From: Cryptomeria japonica
Lineage: Eukaryota; Streptophyta; Pinopsida; Cupressales; Cupressaceae
Length of the DNA stretch: 64,000 nucleotides
Assembly: GCF_030272615.1 (NCBI RefSeq)
Contig: NC_081413.1
Coordinates: 165,933,080 to 165,997,079 of the forward strand
Direction of reading: 5' to 3'
Under the pieces are notes generated by a model. That model searched no databases, was not told the origin of the DNA, and saw nothing but the letters and a program-made list of their open reading frames with translations. Both the position numbers and the translations under genes were made by a program. This document shows positions 47,269 through 58,620 of this stretch, in pieces (position 1 is the first letter of the stretch; every line of letters begins with the position of its first letter).

Positions 47269-47815
47269 TTAGTGAATGGAAGATAGGGGTAGGACCCCTA
47301 ACTTGCATTTGAGATACTCAAAAGTGTCCATTGGCAGTGGCCTAGTGAAGATATCTGCTATTTGTTCCTTTGTGCTAACATACTCCAACACCACTTTCTT
47401 CTCTTGAACTTCTTCTCTAAGATAATGAAATTTGATAGAGATGTGCTTTGTCTTAGAGTGCATAATAGGATTCTTTGAAATGTTAATGGCACTAGTATTG
47501 TCACAGAATATAGTTACTGCCTCAGTAACTAGCTCATTTATGCATTCCAACAGTTGTTTGATCCATGCTATACTAGTGCAATTCAATACTACAACAACAT
47601 ATTCAGCTTCTGTTGTTGACTGTGAAACACATCCTTGTTTCTTGCTAAGCCAACTCACTAGTCTTTCTCCTAAAAAGAAAGCTCCTCCACTTGTGCTTTT
47701 CCTATCATCAATGTTACCTGCCCAATCAGCATCAGTATAAACTTTCAAATCAAAATCATTTCCTTTCTGATATACTAGGCCATAATCTTCAGTGCCTTTC
47801 AAGTATCTGAAATTC
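47269..47815 (-). pseudogene. copia-2 RNase H
   Basis: 177-codon open stretch: VYTDADWAGNIDDRKSTSGGAFFLG (catalytic Asp), SWLSKKQGCVSQSTTEAEYV (Glu), IFCDNTSAINISKNP (Asp), HYLREEV and EYVSTKEQIADIFTRPLP (last Asp). The catalytic set is complete. It is joined to the reverse transcriptase by a missing T near 47.815 kb: the relative phase would read RIFRYLKGTEDYG, and a stop follows in the old frame. The normal stop region ends at 47269. Confidence 0.93.
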
Positions 47816-48854
47816 TCTTGATTGCTGTCATGTGTGTTTCCTTGGGATTTGCAGAAAATATTGCAACTATACTGACTGCATGTGCTATATCTGGTCTGTT
47901 GTGAACAACATATTGCATTTTTCCAATCATAGATCGATAGATTGTCTCATCAACATATGCAGATTCATCATTCTTTGATAATTTATAGTTGGTAGTCATA
48001 GGAGTATTTACTGGTTTTGAATCCTCCATTCCAAATTTCTTCAAGATTTCCTTTATGTACTTGGATTGGGTAATGAAGATCTCATCTTTCATTTGTAATA
48101 TCTATAAACCTATAAAATACTTTATCTCACCAATTAGTGACATCTCAAATTCTTTGCTCATTTCATTTCCAAAGTTCTTGCATAGAGAGTCATTTCCACA
48201 AAATATAATGTCATCAACAAATATGGCTGAGATCAGTATTCCATTGTCTTCATCATTCTTCATGTACATATTACTGTTTTCACTTGTTCTTATAAAACCA
48301 ATTTTGATCAAATAAGAGTGCAATCTCTCATACCATGATCTAGGTGCTTGTTTCAAACCATATAAAGCTTTGTTCAATTTACATACCTGATCTTTATTCT
48401 TGTCTTCAACAAATCCTTCAGGTTGTTCAACAAAAACTTCTTCTAATATACCATTCAGAAATGCAGATTTGACATCCATTTGATATATCTTGAAATTCTT
48501 GTAAGCAGCATATGCCAACAATGTTCTTACTCCTTCAAGTCTTGCCATAGGTGCAAAAGTCTCACCATAATCAATTCCTTCTTCTTGAGCATAACCTTTG
48601 CAAACTAGTCTTGCTTTATTTCTAATGACCTCACCTTTTTCATTCAGCTTGTTTATGAAAATCCACTTTGTACCGATTACATTTTTGTCCTTCGGTCTTG
48701 GGACTAGTGTGCACGTGTCATTCTTCTTGATTTGATCAATTTCTTCTGTCATAGCATTTATCCAATCTTCACTGTTAAATGCCTCTTTCACTATCCTCGG
48801 TTCAAATTCAAATATCAGACATGTGTTCTGTCTTAGTTTATTCCTTGTCATCAT
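47816..48854 (-). pseudogene. copia-2 reverse transcriptase
   Basis: 48102-48854 has WINAMTEEIDQIKKNDT, TKWIFINKLNEKGEVIRNKARLV, GETFAPMARLEGVRTL, QMDVKSAFLNGILEEV, KALYGLKQAPRSWY and the active site FVDDIIF (Val-Asp-Asp kept). It ends EIKYFIGL then TAG near 48.10 kb, where Gln is usual (FIGLQI). The same frame continues at 47816-48092: MKDEIFITQSKYIKEIL, VNTPMTTNYKL, YRSMIGKMQYVVHNRPDIAHAV. One CAG to TAG change explains the break. Confidence 0.95.
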
Positions 48855-48992
48855 TGGATCATTCCTATCTCCTATAATCTGACTTGATGCATGATGTCTT
48901 CTGACATACTTGGCTAATACAGGCTCGGTAGGCTTTGTATGATCTTCATCATCACTTGGTAACTGGATATTCTCTTGATTTCCTTCAGCAGT

Positions 48993-49813
48993 CTACTCGG
49001 TAAGACTTCTTGGTTGAACATAGACAAATTCATCATAATCTTCTGGTTCCTTGGAATTTCCTTCATCATTCCTTTCTGCAAATTCATCAATTTTCACATT
49101 TGCACTTTCTACTATTTTGTTAGATGATTTGATCAGACACTTAAGTGCTTTGCTTCTAGAAGAATAACCTAGAAATGTTCCTTCTTCACTTTTCTGATCA
49201 AACTTGCCATTTCTATCATCTTTGTGAACATAGCATCTACTTCCAAAGGTTTTAAAATAACTTACATTAGGTTTCTTGTCATACCAGATTTTATATGGTG
49301 TCTTCAAAGTTCCTTTCTTCAGTTGTACTCGGTTCAGGGTGTAAACTGTTGTGCTTATTGCTTCTCTCCAAAATATTTGTGACACTTTCTTTTCAATCAT
49401 TAGGGTTTTGGCACAATCCACAATAGATCTGTTTCTTCTCTCAGCAATTCTATTTTGTTGTGGACTTCTCGGTGCAGATACTTGTCTTTTAATACCATGA
49501 TCATTGCAGTATAAGTTAAACTCATCAGTTTTGAACTCACCTCTTCTATCTGATCTAAGACATTTCAGTTGTCTTCCTATTTCATTTAAACTCTTGCCTT
49601 GTACCATTTAACCATTTAAAAAGATTCTAATTTTTCTTTTAAAAACATTACTGACATCATCCTTGAGTAATCATCCACAAATAATATGAAATATTTATCA
49701 CCATAATAACTCTGAACTTTCATAGGACCACAAAGATCAGTATGCACAAGATCTAAAATTCCCTTAGAAGTGTAGGACTTACTTGTAAAGCTTGATCTTA
49801 TCATTTTTCCCAT
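48993..49813 (-). pseudogene. copia-2 integrase
   Basis: 49616-49813 has KGILDLVHTDLCGPM (first Asp) and FILFVDDYSRMMSVMFLKEKL. A frameshift near 49.61 kb leads to 48993-49607: QLKCLRSDRRGEFKTDEF (second Asp), RQVSAPRSPQQNRIAERRNRSI (Glu), IFWREAISTTVYTLNR, TPYKIWYDKKPNVSYFKTFG, EGTFLGYSSRSKALK and an acidic tail. All catalytic acids remain. RGGEF is changed to RRGEF. The zinc head (about 49.82-50.1 kb) is partly readable as a region ending CPDGKM-like RCQMGKM. Confidence 0.92.
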
Positions 49814-50181
49814 CTGGCATCCTCGACATATAGCATTCTCAGGTTTTTCAAGACTCGATAGACCTCTTACTCGATGCTTCTAACTTATTTTGATCAGATT
49901 ATCAAAATTTACATGACAAAACCTTTTATGCCATAACCAGATATCATCTATCTTTGCATATAGACACTTATTCCGAGTTGAGTCAAGGTGAAATGCGTTA
50001 CCTTTTGTTTGTGTCCTGATAGTAGATAACTTTCCATGCTTGTCATGAACTTTGACAATTCCATTATGAAATTCTATTCAGTAACCTTGTTGTTTAGCTG
50101 TGCTACACTCAACAAATTGTATTTCAAACCTTCAACCCAATAAACATCATTGCATTTTGCATTGTCAAGAAGTGTTATAGA

Positions 50182-50445
50182 TCATTTACCTCTATTTGGA
50201 CATGGTGCATCATTACAAAATCTTACATAGCCTCCATCATAGTCTTCTAATATAACAAACTTGTGTTTATCACCTGTCATGTGATGTGAACATCCACTAT
50301 CTATGATCCAAGAATCATTTTTACTTATATGAGATAGTAGGGCTTTTTCTTTCATACCTTTCTTTATCTGATCCATCTTTGATAGCCACATAAACAACTT
50401 CCTCTGTATTAGTTTCATCTGATTTATCATCATTAGATTCCTCAT
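50182..50445 (-). pseudogene. copia-2 protease
   Basis: SWIIDSGCSHHMTGDKHKFV holds the intact DSG active site. GGYVRFCNDAPCPNRGK follows. In copia-1 the matching text is GGLVRFGDDKACMIKGKG, so the families align although they differ. A stop at 50181 precedes the C-terminal protease strand. It is preceded by a Lys-rich tail (KKGMKEKALLS). Confidence 0.88.
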
Positions 50446-50485
50446 CAGCTATTAGGCATGTCTTCTTATCTCTTCTTCTGAAATC

Positions 50486-51490
50486 TCAGTGTCCTCTGTA
50501 ATGATTATCTTTCTGTCTGTCATCTTGGTAATCTCTCTTTTCACTAGATTCTCTATCAGGATAGTTTGAGGCCATATGTCCTATCTTATCACAATTGAAA
50601 CCTTTCAAAGGTAGTTTTCCTTTATACTTACCTTTGCCTCTCAGTAACCTTCTAGCTAATAATGCTTCAAACTCTTCTTGTTTCCTGATTTCCTCATACA
50701 ACTTGTGTACTTTTTCCATATTCTTGCGAAATCTCTCACTTGCTCCACTGTGATCTCCTTCAGTGTACTTACTCATTCTATCATTGCAATTATCAGATTC
50801 ATCAAGATGAAAATAACTGAAAGTAGTTTCCACTTTATTTAGCGATGACCCACTGTTATCAAAATTACTTAACTCAAAAGCATGTAGCTTACCAATAGTA
50901 GCATCTAAAGAAACTGGCATATTGGGTACAGACCTCAATTCATTGATTGTAGAGACTCGGATTGCATAAGCTGGTAGAAGGGTTCTTAACAACTTACTTG
51001 TTATATCCTTTTCTTCAATAGTTCCACCTGCTCCTTTGTTTTTGATTGACAATTTGTTTTAACCTTGTATTGTATTGGGTTATGTTCTCACCTTCATTCA
51101 TCCTCATAGATTCAAGTTGTCCTCTTAGACTATCCACTTTTGCTCTTTGAACATGTTCATCTCCACCATACACAGATATGAGCTTATCCCACATTGCCTT
51201 TGCATCATTGCAGCCTTCTAGATCATTAAATTTTGAGTCGGTCAATGCAGATGTTATTTCAATCATTGCTTGGATATGTTCTTGTTTTGCCTTTATCTCT
51301 TCCATTGTCAATGAATAGGTGCTTAGTGTAATGAAATCATTCTCTAGATAATATACAACATATTCTCCAACTCTTGATAAGTGCAGCTTCATCCTTTTCT
51401 GCCATGTAGAGAAACTTGACTTATTTAGCTTTGGTGCATCCCTCTTATACATCTTTGGATCTTTGCCTCAAGTCCCTTTAAACTTTTTTC
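50486..51490 (-). pseudogene. copia-2 gag with damaged zinc knuckle
   Basis: 51015-51452 is the UBN2-type body (SFSTWQKRMKLHLSRVGEYV, DSKFNDLEGCNDAKAMWDKL, LESMRMNEGENITQYNTRL). A shift near 51.04 kb continues in 50486-51052 (KDITSKLLRTLLPAYAIRVS, ATIGKLHAFELSNFDNSG) to the knuckle GFNCDKIGHMASNYP, in which the first Cys is Gly and the last Cys is Tyr. Two of four zinc ligands are lost. Copia-1 has the intact form at the same place. The primer site begins about 15 bp beyond 51490. Confidence 0.9.
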
Positions 51491-51504
51491 TTTCGGAGTC
51501 CAAT

Positions 51505-51518
51505 GCTCTGATACCAAT
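51505..51518 (-). other. copia-2 primer binding site
   Basis: The minus strand ATTGGTATCAGAGC follows the LTR end CTATCA, complementary to initiator-Met tRNA. Same primer as copia-1. Confidence 0.93.
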
Positions 51519-53064
51519 TGATAGATCTGATACTAAATTTGTAGTACATATGCTAAGCTAATAATATGAGAGTGGGGGGGGGGTGAATCAAACAATCTTA
51601 ATCTTGCATAAAAACAATAGATTCAACCTCAGTAACCTTATCCAAAAAACTGTAAAGCATGCAAAATCATAAACAGATAAGATCACAAAACATATAACAC
51701 CAGATTTAACGTGGAAACCCAAATAGGGAAAAACCACTGTGGGATTTCAGACCCACTAAGAAATATACTCTTCTAGAGTATGCTCGGTTAAAAGCAAATC
51801 CTGTTAAAGATTACAAAACACATTGCTAGATGTGACCCGGTTAAGGGATTTCCCTCAGATCTGTTAGGATCTTCAGTTTGTTAGAAGTGACCTTGTCAAA
51901 GGATTTCAAACACTCAATCAGAATGTCACCTTGCTAGAGGATTTACAAATAAGACTGTTAAGTGAACTTGGTTAAGAGATTTTCTGTCACTTTACAAAAT
52001 AACAGTAATAAAAATCTATCTGCAACTTCACATCTAAAATGCTAAAGCAAATTCTTATTTGCTCAATACAATCTAGTCATAGGACTTATCTTGTCCCTCT
52101 GCTAGGCTCTATACTCTGTTTTCAAAATAGTTCTTCAAGCTTCAGTGCTCGGTAAATACTGTGTAGCAACCCCTGTGCTTACACTTGCCCGCATACATTG
52201 TTTATCTACAGTTCCTTATTTATAAACAATTTGCCAACCACTTAATCTCCTTGATCACATTTCCCATGATCAATCATAGCCATCAGATCTTCAAACTTGA
52301 CTAGGTTCAATGTATCCTTCGATCTGAAAAACATTTTACCCCACCTTGGAACTTGCATATATTTATTGGAACTTGTGCTAGGGTATTGCGGTTCAATCTG
52401 AGTTGTAGATCTTCTTGCCGATTTTCCTTTGCCATAGATTCTTTAACAAACTTGATGCATGGCATACCAATCATTTAATCAATTCCATCTCATCAGCTTC
52501 CTTCATTTAATAATGCATTCAATCATTTAATGCATTCTGTTATTACTCGGTTACAACTCAGTGAATACTAAATTTCACTCAGTAGACATTCCGCCTTCAT
52601 TAACCAATAGCGATAACCTTAGGGTTTACCGACTAGGTTCCTTAGGGTTTACTGACTAGGTTCTTTGCTTGGTAACATAGTATAGTATTAACTTTACAAT
52701 CAACAACATATGTAAGATATCGAAACAATCTAAAACATCATGATCTCATCATTGTCTAACTTGGTAATAGTTACCCATTGAATAACTTATTTCTCCCCTT
52801 ATTCATCATATTCTTTCTGTGTCTTTTACCAACTTCTTTATACTCATCAAAACATACTTCTTAAGATATGGCAACATCATATTGAATTAGATGTTCAATT
52901 TCTTGACATCAATGACAAAATAATGATATTAAGATAGTAAATATTCTTAATCAGTTATATCCATAATCATCAACAACCTTCTCAATATCCTTATTGAAAT
53001 ACCAACAATCTCTTAGTGTAATTGGAATGCCAACAATCTCTCTTTGTCTGTTATAATGCCAACA
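51519..53064 (-). repeat. copia-2 5' LTR
   Basis: 1546 bp, TGATAG...CCAACA on the plus strand. It is longer than 45379-46901 by exactly 23 bp, explained by a tandem duplication of GTTTACYGACTAGGTTC-containing sequence near 52625-52670. TATA-like TATAAATA on the minus strand is at 52217-52224. It is followed by ATTAA. Confidence 0.98.
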
Positions 53065-53250
53065 ATTAAATCTTATGCTTCACACCCCTTCTTGGTGGAA
53101 ACCCCTTGGGTTCATAGATATACTCCTTGAAAATATAATCAAACTTCATCTCAACCTTTCAATTTAGAGTTAGTAATTGTAGAATTACCCAATCCATATT
53201 ATTTTTTGTATTTCAAAAAAATTAACCAAAACTTCTTAGTTTTTTAAAAC
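53065..53250 (-). pseudogene. gypsy-3 reverse transcriptase start, upstream of copia-2
   Basis: The minus strand reads VEMKFDYIFKEYIYEPKGFPPRRGVKHKI up to the target duplication, in three short blocks: FDYIFKEYI, PKGFPPRRG, VKHKI. The usual gypsy form is PKGLPPxR..DHKI. After the copia-2 gap the same domain resumes with the IPILM and HKIMPI text at 45378. Upstream (53250 onward) the pol is unreadable. Confidence 0.75.
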
Positions 53251-54483
53251 TAGTTTGATAGCTTGGTTGAATCTTACCATTGCAAACTTTATCTTAATTT
53301 AGTGTCACTTTTATTATGTATTTGATTTCATCCTTTACCTATGTTTATTTTTAACCCTTCTCATGAAGATTTCCTTTGTAATGTGTGATTAAGGTATACC
53401 AAACATTAAATGAAAAGAATCAAGATGAATTATGTGGACATCCACTTCATCTACATATCATGGATCTACTCAAAACTAAAATTTGGAATTCTTTTTCTCC
53501 TTATATTTCTATACCCTTTTTCATCCAACCCAATGGTTCTATAATGCCCTCCTATATGACAACTCTTTCTTAATCTTGAAATCCTATGGTTGGATTAAAT
53601 ATTATATTGAATTGATTATGATATGTTGTAATTGTAGGACATATGTGTACCTTGCTAGATTATATGTCCTCATTGGTCATTATTTGGTGTTTTAGTTATG
53701 ATCTCCATTGCTAGATTTTATTCCTTATCTTGAATATGCAAAATATATACAAATGTTTGACCAATGAAAGGATGTGGAGAATAATGACATGGATTTACTT
53801 AAACCTCTCATTATACCTAATAATTATGGTTGAGTTAGTGATATTTTTACTCTCCCAAGTTCAATTGGCTGCTTAACTAGTTCTATTTGCTCGCAAATAA
53901 ATAGATGTTCATTTTGTTTATCTAGTTTTCTAGTAATTTTTATTTCTTTTTTTTTGAAAAAAGGGGTAAAGATTTATTTAGAAATCATAGAAATACAAAT
54001 AATGGGCCTTAGGCCAACCAAGATAACAACAAAAACTAAAAGGATCCTAAAACAACCACCAACACCACCACTACAAATTCTAGTGACCATTGCAATAGAT
54101 CTGACCGTCGGATTTCCAATGATAATACCTTTTCGGAAAGCCCTTAGAAAGATGACTCTTTTTCACAAGGGTTGGTCAAGGAGGAACTTTCCTTTAGGTC
54201 CTTTCGTATTCCAATGTTTGAATGAAAGTGGGATTAGGTCCTAAAATTACCCGATTCCATTTTTACCCTAAATAATACATAAGAATATAAGAAATCATAA
54301 TCAATTCTCCAATAAGATCACCTAAAACACATGTTATTATACTGTGATCTAAGATAATCATAATACATTATCTTCATGTCAGAGTTATTAAGAAATCATA
54401 AGCAATAAACCCTAATATCATCAATACGTCCTAATATGCATAAATCATCAACATCATCATCAAGTCCGAAAACATAGTGTCAT
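53251..54483. other. No gene seen between gypsy-3 and gypsy-4
   Basis: No motif-bearing frame. There are T-rich (53941-53956) and A-rich tracts. The 96-codon plus-strand frame at 53954-54244 has no recognisable domain. May contain gypsy-3 gag decayed beyond reading. Confidence 0.45.
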
Positions 54484-57400
54484 TATAGTACCCTTGCCCT
54501 AATCAGATTTTAAAACTCGGTCTGACCTTGGTTGATTTACCATGATGTAATGTTATAGTCATATATTATGATTTTTGTGCGTACTTGTAAATGTTGTTTT
54601 CTCATCGATTCTCATGTAAGTTTATTTGTTCTTCTAATTCGTGTTATTAATCTCGGGCTAACACTTTCATTCAATATATATGCATGCATGTGTGGTTCAT
54701 GGTTGCAGGAGATTGCAGGTATAGTACCACAGAGGTACGAGGTTCGTCTCCACCTGGATTCACACGTTTGAGTGTACCTCATTGGTCCTAAGAGACTGGA
54801 TTAGGTGGTCATAAGACCCTCATTTTACCCTAGTCGTGCTCAAGTGAGCGTCGTCGGTCATCAATTAGTTTCCCCTTTTGGTTGGGTAATAGGGTCGTGT
54901 ATCTGGTTGGCTTTCTTGGGTTGCGTGTGGTAAAATTGAGTATTTAATCATAAGTATTTAATTTGATTAAATGTGTTCTTTTACACATTAGTAAATTAAA
55001 GGACTAAATTAAATAGGGCCCCTTTGTGTGATTAATCATTAATTAGAATTGCTCAATTCATGTTTGTAGCAAGTTCGATTAAATGGTTATTTTAAATGAT
55101 GAATTAATTAAGTTCATGCATTTTGAAAGGAAAGATTAAATAGTATTCGAAAATATAAATATTTTACCCTATTTGACATTTTGAAATAGAAATGTTAGTT
55201 TTAATTAATTGAGGAAATCAATTTTAGAAGAAAAAGCAAGTTTTGCATATTTGAATTGTTTGGGAAAAATGTTTTACAATTTTTTATTTGGAGGAAATTA
55301 TTTGGTCAAACAAAATTCCTTTTAACCTAGGTTTGGAAAATATTTTTGAGAGAGTTATTTTTGGGATGGAAATTTTGGGCATTTGGGGAAGAAGGATTTT
55401 TCTTGAGCTTGCAGATTGAGCTCTTTATCAAATCATTCCCAGGATTGTTGAATAAGGTAGGATTCTTGTTTATCTCCTTGGTTTCTTTGTTTAATAGAGA
55501 TTGTTTTGATTTTGAATAAATCTGGTTGTGCTTTTTGAAAATCTCATATATTTGTGGAATATGGAAGAGTTGTAGTTGAATCTCCAATTCAAACCCTCCT
55601 TCTTTCTTTCCCAACCTCTAGATCAAATTTTGGTTGCTCAAAATGATTTTTAAAATAAAAATATAGGGGTTGGCTATTCATGATAAATTTTTGTAAAACT
55701 CCAGATGAATGTCTTCAGATTCAAGTTTTAATGGGGAAATTAGTTTGTTTTGGGCGAGATTGGTTGAATTGTTTGGATAAATGTGTGTAAACCAATCTTA
55801 TTTGCCAAATATGGTGCTTGGTTGGAAAAATTTGCCTATTTTGAGTTTGGTTTTTCAACAAATTTTAATATTTGAAAACCATGGTAATTTGGACACTTAT
55901 TTTTTTTTAATATAAAAGCAAATTTGTCTCAATCTGAGACTGTGCGTATTTGGGAGGGGTTTCTCTTTTAAAAAGAAAGTTAAAAAAAATAAAATCATAA
56001 TAAATTTAACCCACGCGATAGGGTATACCCACCATGTGGGCTGGTAGCTGCTGCCATCATAAGGTAGCAACACTACCGGTTTCTGTTTTAAAAAGAAAGT
56101 TAAAAAAAATAAAATAATAATAAATTTAACCCACGCGACAGGGTATACCCACCATGTGGGCTGGTAGCTGTTGCTATCATAAGGTAGCAACACTACCAGG
56201 TAGTGCTTGCTACCGTATGGTGGCAAAACTACCGGCGGTAGTGACTGCTACCGTAAGGTAGCAACACTACCGGTTGGTAGTGTCTGCTGTCGTACGGTAG
56301 CAACACTACCGACACGTAGTTGCCCGCTCTTTCTATTTTGCGATGTGCATTTTGGTCTGCATAAAATGCGTGACTATTAAGTAATTTTTAAATATATTTT
56401 AAATTATATTAAATTTATATTTCTTTAAATATAATTTCTTTCAGTGAAATCAATTTATGTTATTTAGTAAATTTTAGAGAAATGAAATGATTTATTTATA
56501 TTGTTTGGAAATCGTAAGAAAGGAAATAATATAGTATTTGAATATTGGGAAAATAAATATTATATTATTGGTTAATTCTTGGAAATTAAAGCAATTTATG
56601 GCTGGAGATTTCTGAGTTTTAATGATACGTTAATTGGGGAATTTTGAAGATAGATAGATAGAGTTAGAGAATTGATGACAGTTCCTCCTAACGAGATATG
56701 GATAATAGTTGAGAAAATACATTTAATAATGTTTTGTTTTTATGTAATGGATTATAGGCATGATCATATGATTGCAATTTTGGTATTGAAATTATTATGT
56801 AATGGTGATTTTGTCTAAAACTGTTTTTGGGAAAAATTAGATCTATTAGAAAACTGGATCGATTGTAATGTTTAAACAATATGGAAACATATTGTCATTT
56901 TCAAATTTATGCCTATGCATGTTTAATTTTCTGTATTCGCATTTGATTAAGAAATGGCAAGTCCTTGATTCTGATTGTTGGATATTGTTGTATGTCTATT
57001 TTGGAATCCGCTTATGTCCTTGATCTCGAGTATTGACTGTTTTCATGTGATTGTTTGCATCTGGTCATGTCCTTTATGCGAGTGTTGGGTGTTGTTATGT
57101 GGTTGACTGTAGCTGGTCATGTCTCTATTCAGAGAACAGTCAGTCAGTGCACCTCGTATGAAGACTTGTTTGGCCGAGTGGGTATTCCTACCATATTGAA
57201 CTCTGTTTTCTTGTCCTAGTGTATTCCTTGGTTTTAGGAGTTTGTATGAATATGGTCTAGTGTCATATGGGAAAGTGGTTTTCGAGTGGGGGCCGCGCCC
57301 AAAGTGGTTGTAGGGTAACCTATCGAAAGTGTGTCTAAATAAGTGATAACCTAATAGCATATTAGAGAGTTTAGTTAATGAAAACACTAAATAAGATAAT

Positions 57401-58604
57401 TGTGCCTCACGCATGGGATGAGGGCTAGTGTAGACTCGACATGCAGTGAGAAGGCATGAAATGGAAAACCAACAACCTTGACTTCACGAAAGGATGTGTT
57501 GGGTCCACATGAGACTTGGATGGGTCAGAGGTTCAAGAAAGGTTGCTAGGGTAACCCAGTAGATGGGGCCGGAACCTATGGAGGCCTGCCAAGGTAGCCA
57601 TACCAAGTTATGTGATGACACTTGTCCCTTATGTTCACTAGTGTGCAACTTGCATTGTCTTTGATAGGAGCACTATTGTGGAGTCATACCTGGGTGTTTA
57701 TGCCCATGTGAGAACCTGATATTTATGTTAGACCATGGGTTTCTTATGATGGGTTGCGAGGACTTAGTTTCACGGATGCTCTAGTTGATCTTTTTTAATT
57801 GCTTCTTATCATATTTAGTTGGATCCTTTTCCTTTTTCTGGGATCATTCATGTATCTATTGGACCGATGTGGTCGTATGTATTATTGTTTATGTACGCCT
57901 TATTGGCAGGATGTAAATTATGTGAACCTTATGTATTCTTCACCCTATTATTTATCAAAGGGCTCTTGCAGTTGAGAAAACCCGGAGATGTAGCCCACTA
58001 GGGGTGAACTTCGATATCATTTCAGTGTTATGCGATGTTTGTGTTCTTCTGTTTCATTTTTATTTAGCATGTATGGATGGCATTATGGTTTAAATGTATA
58101 ATGTGGATTAGATGATGTTAATCTTAAATGCATGTATGTAGTTATCTTATTAAATGCAGTAATTTGGATCATGAAGCATGTAGGTTAGCATAATGGAAAG
58201 TATTCATTAGCTTTTAATGCTATTAAAGTATGTAAGGAAATTAGATGCATGACATATGTCTTATTGTAAGATGGAATGTCTTGTAGGGTTAAATTGTAAT
58301 GGATGAACTTCATCATGTCATCTATAATTTTAATCTACTGGTCGAATTTATCCTTTGTTTAGCATTATCATGTCATTAAGTTAATCAAATTAATTGGATT
58401 TATTACCATGAGTTGAGTTAAGTGTGGAATCAAGTAATGACGTTGGGAAACTCTTTAGGTGTTAGTTAAGTCTTCCGTTGTGTAATCTAAACGTAATGTT
58501 AAGTCGATGAATCTTTGATTTTGTTTTAACTTGAAAAAAAATATTTGCACTCTATTCTTGTGTTTTAGCTTTATCCCTTCGGGGTTTCCTGGCGGGGCAT
58601 TAAA
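54484..58604 (+). repeat. gypsy-4 5' LTR (about 4.1 kb)
   Basis: The start is aligned to the 3' LTR start (TGAAGTACCCC there, TATAGTACCC here, so the TG is lost). The end is set by the primer site at 58607. The last bases read GGCGGGGCATTAAA, an end close to the TTACA typical of gypsy LTRs. It contains the hairpin array at 55961-56325. A minus-strand frame (55327-55614) repeats at 63145-63462 only because of LTR duplication. Confidence 0.7.
55961..56325. repeat. 120-bp tandem duplication and hairpin array in gypsy-4 LTR
   Basis: 55961-56080 and 56081-56200 are nearly identical 120-bp copies. From about 56166 a shorter unit repeats GGTAGTG ... CACTACC. The clearest (56237-56271) is GGTAGTG, TGCTACC, loop GTAA, GGTAGCA, CACTACC: two 7-bp stems capped by a GNRA-type loop. 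Confidence 0.8.
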
Positions 58605-58606
58605 TT

Positions 58607-58620
58607 TGGTATCAGAGCCA
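58607..58620 (+). other. gypsy-4 primer binding site
   Basis: TGGTATCAGAGCCA, complementary to initiator-Met tRNA 3' end, directly after the LTR end. It sets the strand of the element as plus. Confidence 0.9.

Larger units (their letters stand above)
45379..53064 (-). mobile_element. Ty1/copia LTR retrotransposon, complete structure (copia-2)
   Basis: 7,686 bp with LTRs 45379-46901 and 51519-53064 and the direct repeat ATTAA outside both ends (45374-45378 and 53065-53069). The minus-strand order is gag, protease, integrase, reverse transcriptase, RNase H, the copia order. A hand count gives about 65 substitutions between LTRs (about 4%), mostly transitions, plus a 23-bp tandem duplication. 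All genes are broken by a few stops or shifts. It sits inside gypsy-3 RT codons. It is not closely alike to copia-1 in LTR sequence. Confidence 0.98.
43424..53250 (-). mobile_element. Decayed Ty3/gypsy pol (gypsy-3), split by copia-2
   Basis: Integrase (about 43510-44010) and reverse transcriptase (about 44800-45378) remnants on the minus strand continue, after removing copia-2 (45379-53064) and one ATTAA, into the RT start at 53065-53200. It has many stops and frameshifts, far more than the other elements, so it is the oldest here. The outer limits are not defined. Confidence 0.75.

Noticed and set aside
55327-55614. Conserved 95-codon frame, also at 63145-63462
   Set aside because: Shared only because both lie in LTR copies. 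Antisense to the element, no domain, ends differ.
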